In this document: positions 7,391 through 15,639 of the stretch, piece by piece
Layout of the letters: every line of letters starts with the position of its first letter
Numbering within the stretch: position 1 is the first letter of the stretch
Assembly: GCA_018066065.1 (NCBI GenBank)
Contig: JAGHSC010000161.1
Coordinates: forward strand, 1-24,783
Origin: Candidatus Cryptobacteroides faecihippi
Lineage (GTDB): Bacteria > Bacteroidota > Bacteroidia > Bacteroidales > UBA932
Direction: 5' to 3'
Length of the DNA stretch: 24,783 nt
Position numbers and translations under genes: made by a program
Notes under the pieces: generated by a model
What the model was told of the DNA's origin: nothing
Seen by the model: only the letters and a program-made list of their open reading frames with translations
The model's database searches: none

Positions 7391-9381
7391 TGAGCAAGTC
7401 TTTCTTCAGGACCCTGACCGCATCGTTCCTTGCAGCATTGCTGCCGATGGCGGCCATGGGCGCATCAAGGAATCATTCACTCCAGTCTCCCGACGGGAAG
7501 GTGGCAGTAACCATCTGCGCCGGGGAGACTGTTGAATATTCAGTCACCTACAATGGAAGGAGCATCCTCGAGCCTTCGAGGATCGCGATGAACCTCGAGG
7601 ACGGGACAGTCTTCGGGACCGGGAAGGTCAGGAAGGTCCTGAGCGGCAGCGTGTCGCAGAAGGACATCCCTGCCAGGGTCTACAAGAAAGGCAGCGTGGA
7701 CGACGTCTACAACTTCGCGACACTGGTCTTCAAGGACTGCAGGATCGAGTTCCGAGCCTACGACGACTGTGTCGCCTACAGGTTCGTGGATGGCCGCAGG
7801 AAAGGCAGCTACATCGTGAAGAGCGAGGACGCCGAGTTCAACTTCGCTGAAGATTTCGACGGCTGGGTGCCGTTCGCAGGCGGTGAGAACGCGACCTTCG
7901 AGCAGCAGTTCACCACCTCCTTCGAGGCTTACTACACGCATCTTCCTCTGTCTGAATGGAGCCCCAAGAGGCTCTCGATCCTTCCGATGGTCCTCGACGC
8001 CCGCGACGGCGTCAAGGTGCTCATCACCGAAGCCAACCTTCGCCACTATCCGGGAATGTACCTCAACTCCGTCGGAGGGAAGTCCCTGAAGGGAGTCTGC
8101 TCGACTGTCCCTACAGGAGTCGTGGAAAGCGGACCGAACCTTCTTCACTGCAAGGTCACCGGCCGCACGGACTACATTGCCGAAGCCATTGAAGGTCAGC
8201 AGTTTCCGTGGAGAGTGATCGGCATTGCCGCCCAGACTGAGGACCTCCTGAGCCAGGACATCGTCTGGAAGCTCTCCGATGCAGAGGACCCTCAGCAGGA
8301 CTGGAGCTGGATCAAGCCAGGACTGGCTTCTTGGGAATGGTGGAATGCATGGAACATCAGCGGTGTCGACTTCCGTTCCGGCATCAATGACGAGACCTAC
8401 AGGCACTACATCGACTTCGCTGCCGAGAATGGGATTCCGTACGTCATCATGGACGCCGGATGGACAGTCCGGCTGAATTGCGACATGATGGACGTCATCC
8501 CTGAGCTCGACCTCAAGGGCATCGTGGACTACGCAGCATCAAAGGGCGTCGGGATGATCCTCTGGGGAAGCTACATGCAGATCCGCAAGGACATCGAAGG
8601 CATCTGCAGGCACTACTCGCAGATGGGAGTAAAGGGCTTCAAGATCGACTACATGAACAGGGATGACCAGGATGTGGTCGACTTCTACGAAGAGCTCGCA
8701 AGCGTGGCTGCAAAGTACCATCTGGTGCTCGACTTCCACGGTGCATTCAAGCCTGCCGGACTCCAGAGAACCTACCCGAACGTGCTCAACTTCGAAGGGG
8801 TGCAGGGCCTCGAGCAGATGAAGTGGGGAAAGGGAGACGAAGTCACCTACGACGTCCAGATCCCGTTCATCCGAATGGCCGCAGGCCCGATGGACTACAC
8901 CCAGGGAGCGATGCGCAACGCCACCAGGAACAACTACAGCCCCGTCAACTCAGAGGCGATGAGCCAGGGCACACGCTGCCGCCAGCTCGCTGAATATGCA
9001 ATCTTCGACGCGCCTCTGGGAATGATGTGCGATTCCCCTTCCGCCTACAAGGCTGAGCCGGAGTGCACGGAGTTCATAGCAAGTTTCCCGACAACATGGG
9101 ACGAGACGGTGCCCGTGTGCGGCGAGATCGGTGAATACGTCGCAATCGCCCGCCGCAAGGGCGGCAAGTGGTACGTCGGCGCCATGACCGACTGGAACGC
9201 AAGGGATCTCGAGTTTGACCTCAGCTTCATCGGCGGCGGCAAGATGACCGTCTTCCAGGACGGTGTCAACGCCGACAAGATCGCAAAGGACTACAGGAAG
9301 GTCCTGATGGAACTTCCTGCCGACGGCAAGGTCAAGGTGCACATGGCACCTGGCGGCGGCTGGGCTGCGGTTATAGAATAG
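7390..9381 (+). CDS. GH97 glycoside hydrolase, retaining (alpha-galactosidase-type), copy 2
   Basis: Tandem paralogue of the preceding gene (663 residues), with its own signal peptide (MSKSFFRTLTASFLAALLPM). The GH97 N-terminal, barrel and C-terminal domains align end to end with copy 1. Nucleophile-equivalent D420 (GFKIDYMN) and acid/base E475 (GVQGLE) are kept with the same 55-residue spacing, and Gly again replaces the SusB base (DFHGAFKP). Residues near the pocket differ: VIMDAGWT (A356) where copy 1 has VILDEGWA (E353), and ILWGSYMQIRKD where copy 1 has ILWAGHKAVEKD. This suggests a changed substrate preference. It probably shares an mRNA with copy 1 and has no promoter of its own. Its last 11 bases overlap, tail to tail, the 3' end of the UDP-glucuronate decarboxylase gene. 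Confidence 0.93.
   Translation: MSKSFFRTLTASFLAALLPMAAMGASRNHSLQSPDGKVAVTICAGETVEYSVTYNGRSILEPSRIAMNLEDGTVFGTGKVRKVLSGSVSQKDIPARVYKKGSVDDVYNFATLVFKDCRIEFRAYDDCVAYRFVDGRRKGSYIVKSEDAEFNFAEDFDGWVPFAGGENATFEQQFTTSFEAYYTHLPLSEWSPKRLSILPMVLDARDGVKVLITEANLRHYPGMYLNSVGGKSLKGVCSTVPTGVVESGPNLLHCKVTGRTDYIAEAIEGQQFPWRVIGIAAQTEDLLSQDIVWKLSDAEDPQQDWSWIKPGLASWEWWNAWNISGVDFRSGINDETYRHYIDFAAENGIPYVIMDAGWTVRLNCDMMDVIPELDLKGIVDYAASKGVGMILWGSYMQIRKDIEGICRHYSQMGVKGFKIDYMNRDDQDVVDFYEELASVAAKYHLVLDFHGAFKPAGLQRTYPNVLNFEGVQGLEQMKWGKGDEVTYDVQIPFIRMAAGPMDYTQGAMRNATRNNYSPVNSEAMSQGTRCRQLAEYAIFDAPLGMMCDSPSAYKAEPECTEFIASFPTTWDETVPVCGEIGEYVAIARRKGGKWYVGAMTDWNARDLEFDLSFIGGGKMTVFQDGVNADKIAKDYRKVLMELPADGKVKVHMAPGGGWAAVIE
8959..9017 (+). 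repeat. 59-bp exact repeat shared by the two GH97 genes (copy 2)
   Basis: Partner of 6950-7008; identical over all 59 bases, while the flanking codons have diverged (for example CTCACAATG versus CTGGGAATG just after it). Confidence 0.85.
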
Positions 9382-10324
9382 ACCTGAAGTACTCGATCGT
9401 CTTGTCGAGTCCATCCTCGATGCTGACCTTCGGCTCCCATCCGCCGAGCACCTTCCTGGCAAGGGTGATGTCCGGGCAGCGGCGCTTTGGATCGTCCTTC
9501 GGCATCGGGTCGTGGATGATCCTTGAGGTGGAACCGGTCTTGGCGATGATCTTCTCGGCAAGGTCGACGATCGTCCTCTCGTCAGGGTTGCCGACATTGA
9601 CAGGACCGATGAAATCGTCAGGAGTGTCGTTCATCATCCTGATGAAGCCCTCGAGAAGGTCGTCGATGAACTGGAAGGAACGCGTCTGGAGGCCCTCACC
9701 GTAGACGGTGATGTCCTCGCCCTTGAGAGCCTGGACGATGAAGTTGGAGATGACACGGCCGTCATTGATCTCCATGTTCGGGCCGTAGGTGTTGAAGATC
9801 CTGACGAGCTTGACCCTGAGGCCATACTGCTTGTGATAGTTCACGAAAAGAGATTCCGAGCAGCGCTTTCCCTCATCATAGCATGAACGCTCTCCCAGTG
9901 GATTGACATGTCCCCAGTACTCCTCCTTCTGAGGATGTACGGAAGGATCGCCGTAGACCTCGGAAGTCGAGGCCTGGAGCACCTTTGCGCCGACGATCCT
10001 GGCATAGTTCAGCACATTGACCGCACCCAGGACGGATGTGATGATGGTCTGGACCTGGTCGTACTGGTAGTGGATCGGCAATGCAGGGCATGCAAGGTTG
10101 TAGATCTGGTCAACCGTACCGACCTCGACCCAGCAGTTCGGGTCCTCGACGTTCCTCTGGATGAACGTGAAGTTCGGATTGCTCATCAAAGGCTCGATCT
10201 TGGCCTTGGATGTACAGAAAAGATTGTCGAGACACACTACTTCATTGCCCTCTGAGAGGAGTCTCTTGCAGAGGTTTGAACCGATGAATCCGGCTCCGCC
10301 GGTGACTAGAATGCGCTTGCCCAT
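9371..10324 (-). CDS. uxs: UDP-glucuronate decarboxylase (UDP-xylose synthase)
   Basis: Short-chain dehydrogenase/reductase-fold enzyme that converts UDP-glucuronate to UDP-xylose in the cytoplasm, supplying a nucleotide sugar for surface glycans. The 317-residue protein starts with the NAD-binding motif VTGGAGFIGSNL (GxxGxxG at 9-15). It carries the catalytic set T120, E122 in ASTSEVYGD and YDEGK (Y149, K153). The stretch EVYGDPxxHPQxExYWGxVNPxGxRxCYDExKR is diagnostic of UXS enzymes over other epimerases. MGKRILVTGG is the obvious start. It reads away from the glycosyltransferase genes from a shared divergent region and ends inside the 3' end of GH97 copy 2. No UDP-glucose dehydrogenase is in the window, so UDP-glucuronate must come from elsewhere. 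Confidence 0.92.
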   Translation of the reverse strand: MGKRILVTGGAGFIGSNLCKRLLSEGNEVVCLDNLFCTSKAKIEPLMSNPNFTFIQRNVEDPNCWVEVGTVDQIYNLACPALPIHYQYDQVQTIITSVLGAVNVLNYARIVGAKVLQASTSEVYGDPSVHPQKEEYWGHVNPLGERSCYDEGKRCSESLFVNYHKQYGLRVKLVRIFNTYGPNMEINDGRVISNFIVQALKGEDITVYGEGLQTRSFQFIDDLLEGFIRMMNDTPDDFIGPVNVGNPDERTIVDLAEKIIAKTGSTSRIIHDPMPKDDPKRRCPDITLARKVLGGWEPKVSIEDGLDKTIEYFRSIL

Positions 10325-10358
10325 GTCGTTAATTGGAATCTATTGGTCAAATGGAGCA

Positions 10359-10366
10359 CAAAAATA
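10359..10366 (-). promoter_or_regulatory. -7 box of the UDP-glucuronate decarboxylase gene
   Basis: On the minus strand TATTTTTG is a full match to TAnnTTTG, 34 bases before the start codon at 10324. No convincing TTG is found 19-21 bases further upstream. Confidence 0.5.
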
Positions 10367-10389
10367 GGCAAAATGAGAAGAAATAATGC

Positions 10390-10397
10390 TATATTTG
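10390..10397 (+). promoter_or_regulatory. -7 box of the rightward polysaccharide operon
   Basis: TATATTTG is a full TAnnTTTG match. A start site about 5 bases downstream would lie at 10402-10404, only a few bases before the candidate start codons at 10406 and 10412, so the mRNA would be nearly leaderless. No clear -33 box is present. Together with the box at 10359-10366 it forms a compact divergent promoter pair. Confidence 0.45.
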
Positions 10398-10405
10398 AGA
10401 GAATT

Positions 10406-11419
10406 ATGTGCATGGTTTCCATCATAACACCGGTCTACAACGCCTCATCCGACATCGGGAAATACCTCGACAGCGTGATGCAGCAGACCTTCCAGGACCT
10501 CGAAGTGATCATCGTCGATGACCACGGCACGGATGGTTCGATCGAACTTGCACAGGGCATCCTGAAGGACTATTCCGGCAAGATCTCATTCCGTTTCATC
10601 GAGACTCCCGTCAACAGCGGCCCGGGAAAGGCCCGCAACATCGGTGTCGACGCAGCCACCGGCAAGTACATCGCGTTCGTGGACAGCGACGACATCATCG
10701 ACCCACGGTTCTGCGAGCTGCTCGTGGAGTCCGCTGAGAGAAACGGCAGCGACCTCTGCTGCTGCAACCTGGATGTCTGCGACGAGCATGGAAACCTGAG
10801 CGGAACCCGCAGGAACCCACAGATACCGGACGGAGAGTTCACCGGAGAAGTCAGGAAGATGTTCCTCCAGAACTACGTCTCCTACTTCACGACCTACCTC
10901 TACAGGAAGACTCTCTTCGACGTGAACAGGGTCAACTTCCCGAACGGAAGGAGCTCGGAGGACAGTGCCATGCTCTGCTGCGCCCTGCTCTGCTGCAAGA
11001 GGATTTCCACGGTCGACCAGAGCCTCTACAAGTACGTACGCAAGGAGAATTCCCTCTCGAGCAGCGTCAACGGGAACCGCTACCTGCACAAGCTTGCCTC
11101 CCTTGGAGGCCTCATGGCCAAGATCCGCGAAGACGGCCTCTACGAGGCAGACAAGGACGAGATCGACTTCATCTACTTCAAGAAGGGCTACATGATGTCG
11201 GTCTTCGACTACATCTCCACGAACAAGCCGGCAAGGAAATCCGTCCTGAGAGAGATCAGGGCCGAGCTTGTCGGACTGATTCCGGAATACAGGCAGAACC
11301 CTTACCTGAAAAAGAATTTCCTTTTCCACACCCTTGACCTGATGGTCTCTGCATTTCCGTCAGTCGCCATCCCTGTCATCAGGGTGTACATGCACAGACT
11401 GAACAGATCCGTGATCTGA
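10406..11419 (+). CDS. Family 2 glycosyltransferase
   Basis: GT-A fold glycosyltransferase that would add a sugar from a nucleotide donor at the cytoplasmic face of the inner membrane; donor and acceptor cannot be told. 337 residues from the ATG at 10406 (MCMVSIITPVYN); the ATG at 10412 is equally plausible. The frame is open further upstream to 10343, but that would run through the predicted promoter. Motifs: VSIITPVYN at the first strand, EVIIVDDHGTDGS for nucleotide binding, and the metal-binding FVDSDDI (D93, D95). A Cys-rich stretch (DLCCCNLDVCDE) and a hydrophobic C-terminal segment (LDLMVSAFPSVAIPVI) follow. It is the first gene of the rightward operon, 27 bases before a second GT2. 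Confidence 0.88.
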   Translation: MCMVSIITPVYNASSDIGKYLDSVMQQTFQDLEVIIVDDHGTDGSIELAQGILKDYSGKISFRFIETPVNSGPGKARNIGVDAATGKYIAFVDSDDIIDPRFCELLVESAERNGSDLCCCNLDVCDEHGNLSGTRRNPQIPDGEFTGEVRKMFLQNYVSYFTTYLYRKTLFDVNRVNFPNGRSSEDSAMLCCALLCCKRISTVDQSLYKYVRKENSLSSSVNGNRYLHKLASLGGLMAKIREDGLYEADKDEIDFIYFKKGYMMSVFDYISTNKPARKSVLREIRAELVGLIPEYRQNPYLKKNFLFHTLDLMVSAFPSVAIPVIRVYMHRLNRSVI

Positions 11420-11446
11420 AACACCTGAAACCAAAACCTTCCGCAG

Positions 11447-12529
11447 ATGGAGAAGATCCTTTCCATAATCATCCCCACCTACAACATGGCCTCCCTGCTG
11501 CCTCGATGCCTGGACTCCCTGGCCGCCTCCGGCGTGCTGGATGACCTCGACGTGCTGGTGGTCAACGACGGAAGCACAGACTCGTCCCGCGCGGTCGCAT
11601 ATTCCTACGCGGAAAGGCATCCGCAGAGCATCAGGGTGGTGGACAAGGCGAACGGGAACTATGGCTCAACCATCAATGCCGCGCTGCCGCTGGCTGTCGG
11701 TGAATATGTGAAGGTGCTGGACTCGGACGATTGGTTCGACCCTCAGTCGCTCGCGAGGTATGTCTCTGAACTCAAGTCACTTGAGCAGAGTGTGGATGTC
11801 TCCGTGACGCATTTCCTGATGATCCATGAAGGAGGACGCACAGAGACTGTCAAGTACCAGAACTATGGCCGCGAGCCTTACACCTACGGCAGGGTCTACG
11901 ACCTCGACAAGGTGCTCGGCGACGGGTTCATCCGCTACTTCCTGATGCATTCGCTGACGTACAGGACGCAGCTGCTCAGGGACCATGGCTACCGCCAGAC
12001 CGAGGGAATCTCCTACACGGACACGCAGTGGTCCTCCTACCCTTTCTTCTGGGCCGGGAACATCGTGTTCCACGACCTGGTGGTCTACCAGTACAACATG
12101 GACAGGGAAGGCCAGACGATGGATCCGGCAGTCATCAGGAAGAGCCTTCCGCAGCTGGAGAGGATGACGATGGACATGATGGACTTCTACAGGAAGGCAG
12201 ACATGTCGGGCTTCAGCGAGGCCAGGGTGGAATTCCTCAGGCAGTACTTCAAGAACAGGCTCAGGATCCTTGTCAAGACACACCTGATGGACATCCCGCG
12301 CAAGGAGTTCGACAAGGTGGCTTTCGCGTCGCTGGATTCGTGGATCCAGGCAGCCATGGCAGAGTTCTGGATGGGCCGCATCCGCATCTTCCCCGACAAC
12401 AAGGTCATCCGCATCGATGCCTACCGCTACTGGCACAGGCATCACGACAGGCTTCCAGCCTGGATCGAGGGCCTGAATCATCTCGTGGACCCGCTGGCCA
12501 GGCGCATTTTCGTTCTGTTGTTCCATTGA
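11447..12529 (+). CDS. Family 2 glycosyltransferase
   Basis: 360-residue glycosyltransferase with a GT-A domain in the first ~220 residues. It opens with LSIIIPTYNMASLLPRCLDSL, followed by VLVVNDGSTDSSRAVA (nucleotide binding) and VKVLDSDDWFD (D92 and D94 as the metal-binding DxD). The insert GNYGSTINAALPLAVGEY is the usual acceptor-side loop. The last ~130 residues are helical and basic, compatible with membrane association. It is not a close paralogue of the preceding GT2. The start is well placed; the gene follows 27 bases after its neighbour. It ends 34 bases before wzm, in a gap that holds a promoter-like box. Substrates unknown. Confidence 0.88.
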   Translation: MEKILSIIIPTYNMASLLPRCLDSLAASGVLDDLDVLVVNDGSTDSSRAVAYSYAERHPQSIRVVDKANGNYGSTINAALPLAVGEYVKVLDSDDWFDPQSLARYVSELKSLEQSVDVSVTHFLMIHEGGRTETVKYQNYGREPYTYGRVYDLDKVLGDGFIRYFLMHSLTYRTQLLRDHGYRQTEGISYTDTQWSSYPFFWAGNIVFHDLVVYQYNMDREGQTMDPAVIRKSLPQLERMTMDMMDFYRKADMSGFSEARVEFLRQYFKNRLRILVKTHLMDIPRKEFDKVAFASLDSWIQAAMAEFWMGRIRIFPDNKVIRIDAYRYWHRHHDRLPAWIEGLNHLVDPLARRIFVLLFH

Positions 12530-12535
12530 TTTTGC

Positions 12536-12543
12536 TATCTTTG
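12536..12543 (+). promoter_or_regulatory. Possible internal promoter (-7 box) before wzm
   Basis: TATCTTTG fits TAnnTTTG exactly and lies 20 bases before the wzm start, in one of the few spacers longer than 30 bases in this operon. The upstream TTG at 12518-12520 is spaced 15 bases, shorter than the usual 19-21, so the call is tentative. Confidence 0.4.
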
Positions 12544-12563
12544 TTCCTTACGGCAAAAACGAG

Positions 12564-13412
12564 ATGGACACATCGAGCTACGAACATATCATCAACCCAA
12601 GAAAGAAACTGCTTGACCTCGACCTGAAAGGGTTGTGGCAGTACCGTGACCTGTACGTGATGTACATCAAGCGTGACATCGTCACGTACTACAAGCAGAC
12701 CATCTTCGGACCTCTCTGGTACGTCATCCAGCCGATCCTCACCACGGTGATGTACATGTTCGTCTTCGGCGGACTTGCAAAGATCCCGACGGACGGCATC
12801 CCGCAGCCTCTCTTCTACATGGCAGGCATCACTCTCTGGAACTACTTCAGCCAGACTTTCACGGCCTGCAGCAATGTGTTCGCCAACAACGCCTCGGTGT
12901 TCGGGAAGGTCTACTTCCCGCGTCTTGTCGTTCCGCTGGCATCCTGCTCGAGCAACCTGATCCGCCTGGTCATCCAGTTCGTCCTGTTCATGGCAATCTA
13001 CATCTACTACGTCGTTGCTGAAGGACTGAGTTTCTCGATGACAGTGGCCTTCCTGCTCTGCCCGCTCGTTGTCATCGTCACCGGACTGATGGCCATGGCC
13101 GCCGGACTTTTCTTCTCGTCATGGACGGTGAAGTACCGCGACCTTCAGTACGTCGTGCAGTTCGGCGTGCAGCTCGTGATGTATGCTACTCCTGTGATCT
13201 ACCCGCTCTCATTCGCTCCTGAAAGCTACAGATGGCTGATGAACCTCAACCCTCTGACACCCCTCTTCGAGATGTTCAAGTACGGGTGCCTGGGAGTCGG
13301 AACCTTCTCCATGGGGAGCATAGTCTACTCCCTTGGATTCACTCTTGTCATGCTCTTCGTGGCAGTGCTGGTCTTCAACAGGACCGAACAGAATTTCATG
13401 GACACCGTCTAA
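12564..13412 (+). CDS. wzm: ABC-2 polysaccharide exporter, permease (Wzm family)
   Basis: Inner-membrane subunit of an ABC transporter that flips completed O-antigen-type or capsular polysaccharide to the periplasm. 282 residues, the usual Wzm/KpsM length. A cytoplasmic amphipathic N-terminus (residues 1-45, LWQYRDLYVMYIKRDIVTYYKQ) is followed by six hydrophobic segments. They begin at about FGPLWYVIQPILTTVMYMFV, then the ITLWNYF region, LIRLVIQFVLFMAIYIYYVV, AFLLCPLVVIVTGLMAMAAG, VQLVMYATPVIYPLSF and the final GFTLVMLFVAVLVF. GPLWYVIQPI and ATPVIYPLSF are family hallmarks. The partner ATPase gene follows after 13 bases. Its presence predicts synthesis of the whole chain in the cytoplasm, without Wzx/Wzy. 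Confidence 0.94.
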   Translation: MDTSSYEHIINPRKKLLDLDLKGLWQYRDLYVMYIKRDIVTYYKQTIFGPLWYVIQPILTTVMYMFVFGGLAKIPTDGIPQPLFYMAGITLWNYFSQTFTACSNVFANNASVFGKVYFPRLVVPLASCSSNLIRLVIQFVLFMAIYIYYVVAEGLSFSMTVAFLLCPLVVIVTGLMAMAAGLFFSSWTVKYRDLQYVVQFGVQLVMYATPVIYPLSFAPESYRWLMNLNPLTPLFEMFKYGCLGVGTFSMGSIVYSLGFTLVMLFVAVLVFNRTEQNFMDTV

Positions 13413-13425
13413 CCCTGGTGCAGAG

Positions 13426-14733
13426 ATGAGAAAGGACATTGCAATAGAATTCGAGAACGTCGGCAAGCAGTACCGCCTGGGCCGCATCGGCACCGGTACC
13501 CTTGCGCACGACCTCAACCGCTGGATCAAGACGACCATCCTTGGAAAGGAGGATCCGTACCTGATGGTCGGCGAGGTCAACGACAGGGCTGTCAAGGGCA
13601 ACAGCGACTACATCTGGGCACTGAAGGACATTTCCTTCAAGATCGAGCAGGGCGATGTCGTCGGAGTCATCGGAAGCAACGGTGCCGGAAAGAGCACGCT
13701 GCTGAAGCTCCTGAGCCACATCACCACTCCTTCAGTGGGAAGGATCGGTGTGAACGGGCGAATAGCCAGCCTGCTGGAGGTCGGAACAGGCTTCCACCCT
13801 GAGATGACGGCCCGCGAGAACATATTCATGAATGGCAGCATCATGGGAATGACGCGCCATGAGATCACTTCGAAGCTTGACGAGATCGTCGAGTTCGCCG
13901 GTGTGGAAAGGTACCTGGACACTCCTGTGAAGCGTTTCTCGAGCGGTATGACGGTGCGCCTGGGATTCGCTGTGGCGGCTTTCCTCGAGCCGGAGATCCT
14001 GGTCGTGGATGAGGTGCTGGCGGTGGGTGACGCCGAGTTCCAGAAAAAGGCTCTCGGCAAGATGCAGGACATCAGCCGCGGGGATGGAAGGACCGTCCTC
14101 TTCGTGAGCCACAACATGGCTTCCATCAAGAATCTCTGCAAGAGCGGCATCCTCCTGAAGAACGGAATGATCGACTACATCGGCACGGCCGAGGACTGCG
14201 TGGACCGCTACATCGGAAGCACCGACACCGAGACAAGCAGCAATGTGGTGTTCGGCCCGAAGGACCACATGCCATGGGTCGCACGCGAGATGGAATTCCT
14301 GGAGATGAGGATCCTCAACGACCCTAACGCCATCGCGACAGACGAGGATCTGGATTTCGTCCTCAGGGTCAGGCGAAACGCGCCGATTGCGAAATCCTGC
14401 TGCTACTCTGTCTTCTTCCTCGACACCGAGGAAAGGGCCATCGTTCAGTATGTCACCGAGATGATGGATGTCCCTGCAGACAGGGACGAGTACGAGGTCC
14501 GTCTCCATGTCAAGGATCATCATCTCACCAAGGGCGCCTACATCGTCAAGATCGAGATGGGTGTGAAGGATTTCGCGATGGGCATCACCAACTACGACCA
14601 GATCGACCATGCCATGGCCATCGAGGTGAAGCACATCACCTCGGCAGAGAAGAAGGAATATTCATTCTGGCAGCGCAGCTGGGGCGGGTATGTGTCTCAT
14701 TATCACAATGGTATCACCGCTGAAATCTGCTAG
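13426..14733 (+). CDS. wzt: ABC polysaccharide exporter ATPase with C-terminal glycan-binding-type domain (Wzt)
   Basis: ATP-binding partner of Wzm, 435 residues from the ATG at 13426. The frame continues upstream to 13333, but that part overlaps wzm and has no homology-like start. The nucleotide-binding domain has Walker A GSNGAGKST (83-91), signature FSSGMTVRLGFAVAA, Walker B EILVVDEVLAVGD and the H-loop FVSHNM. From about residue 275 there is a second, beta-rich domain of ~155 residues (from NVVFGPKDHMPWVAREMEFL on), in the position of the Wzt C-terminal domain. In E. coli O8/O9a that domain recognises the capped non-reducing end of the O-polysaccharide. This suggests length control by terminal modification, although no capping methyltransferase or kinase is seen here. 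The next gene starts 3 bases after its stop. Confidence 0.94.
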   Translation: MRKDIAIEFENVGKQYRLGRIGTGTLAHDLNRWIKTTILGKEDPYLMVGEVNDRAVKGNSDYIWALKDISFKIEQGDVVGVIGSNGAGKSTLLKLLSHITTPSVGRIGVNGRIASLLEVGTGFHPEMTARENIFMNGSIMGMTRHEITSKLDEIVEFAGVERYLDTPVKRFSSGMTVRLGFAVAAFLEPEILVVDEVLAVGDAEFQKKALGKMQDISRGDGRTVLFVSHNMASIKNLCKSGILLKNGMIDYIGTAEDCVDRYIGSTDTETSSNVVFGPKDHMPWVAREMEFLEMRILNDPNAIATDEDLDFVLRVRRNAPIAKSCCYSVFFLDTEERAIVQYVTEMMDVPADRDEYEVRLHVKDHHLTKGAYIVKIEMGVKDFAMGITNYDQIDHAMAIEVKHITSAEKKEYSFWQRSWGGYVSHYHNGITAEIC

Positions 14734-14736
14734 GGA

Positions 14737-15639
14737 ATGAGTTCGGTGCGGATAATCATCCCATATTTCGGCAGTCTGCATGAAGTCTTCCCTTTCTGGT
14801 ATGAATCAGCCAGGAACAATGCCGACATCGACTTTCTTTTCATCACGGACTGCGAAGTCCGGGAATGCACCAACATCCATGTCGTCAGAATCAGCCTGGA
14901 AGGCCTGAAGGACCGTATCGAGGCTGCGCTGGGGATGGAAGTCTGCCTCCCAAAAGCCTACAAGCTATGTGATTTCCGACCAGCCTTCGGACTCATTTTC
15001 TCAGAGGAACTGAAAGGTTACGATTTCTGGGGCTTCGGAGACATCGACGTCGTCTACGGAAGATTGAGGGATTTCATCACGGAGGAGGTCCTTTCAAGCC
15101 ATGACATGGTTTCCTGCTGGGGGCACCTGACACTGTACCGGAACTGCGAGTACATGAACAAGCTTTTCCAAGAAAAGCATGAAGGTGAATACCTGTACTA
15201 CAAGGATGTGTTCACAAACCCGGACAACCAGATCTTCGACGAGCTTTGGAGAGGCACAGGAGCAATCATGCGTGATTTCCACGCCGACCGGATGTACCGC
15301 TGCGAAAAGCTGATCGACGATGTCGTCGTCCCACAGATCTTCAAGCATTTCAAGTCACTGTTCTCCAGGGAGAGGAAATGCATGACATTCATTTACAAGG
15401 ACCGGAATCTCTTCCGCGTCTATTTCGACTCACGGTTCAGAAGGCACGTGGAGCCTACCATGTACGCACACTTTCAGAAGCGTAATGGATGGACCATCGA
15501 TGTTGACGACCTCTCGGACTACATCATCTACCCGAATGTGTTCCGAAAGCCATTCCGCTTCATGCAAGGATTGAAGCTGGCCTGGCTTGGAAGCCCTCGG
15601 ATCATCGACTACGTCACTCAAAAAACAAGAAAGACATGA
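14737..15639 (+). CDS. DUF6625-type putative glycosyltransferase, cassette 1
   Basis: 300-residue protein that I recognise as a DUF6625-like family member common in Bacteroidetes and Firmicutes polysaccharide loci; no member's function is known to me. Seen: N-terminal strand RIIIPYFGSLHEVFPFWYES, then FLFITDCEV, a KAYKLCDFRPAFGLIF block and YDFWGFGDIDVVYGR. D102 and D104 of the last block form a DxD like that of GT-A glycosyltransferases, and WGHLTLYRN follows. A conserved C-terminal part has RKCMTFIYKDR and MYAHFQKR. No signal peptide or membrane segment, so cytoplasmic. I infer a metal-dependent glycosyltransferase. Its stop overlaps the start of the next GT8 gene by 4 bases (ATGA). Closest to the cassette 2 copy, notably over the last ~100 residues. 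Confidence 0.85.
   Translation: MSSVRIIIPYFGSLHEVFPFWYESARNNADIDFLFITDCEVRECTNIHVVRISLEGLKDRIEAALGMEVCLPKAYKLCDFRPAFGLIFSEELKGYDFWGFGDIDVVYGRLRDFITEEVLSSHDMVSCWGHLTLYRNCEYMNKLFQEKHEGEYLYYKDVFTNPDNQIFDELWRGTGAIMRDFHADRMYRCEKLIDDVVVPQIFKHFKSLFSRERKCMTFIYKDRNLFRVYFDSRFRRHVEPTMYAHFQKRNGWTIDVDDLSDYIIYPNVFRKPFRFMQGLKLAWLGSPRIIDYVTQKTRKT

Noticed and set aside
13333..13425. Upstream extension of the wzt frame
   Set aside because: It overlaps the wzm coding region in another frame; ATPase homology starts with MRKDIAIEFENVGKQYRL at 13426.
13732..14634. 300-codon open frame on the minus strand, antisense to wzt; similar long antisense frames at 7540-8406, 10586-11329, 11777-12526, 17760-18572 and, on the plus strand, 23804-24634
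   Set aside because: They lie wholly opposite genes with clear family motifs and have the His/Val/Asp/Leu-rich composition expected from the reverse complement of a GC-biased gene. They show no recognisable motif, start signal or operon logic.
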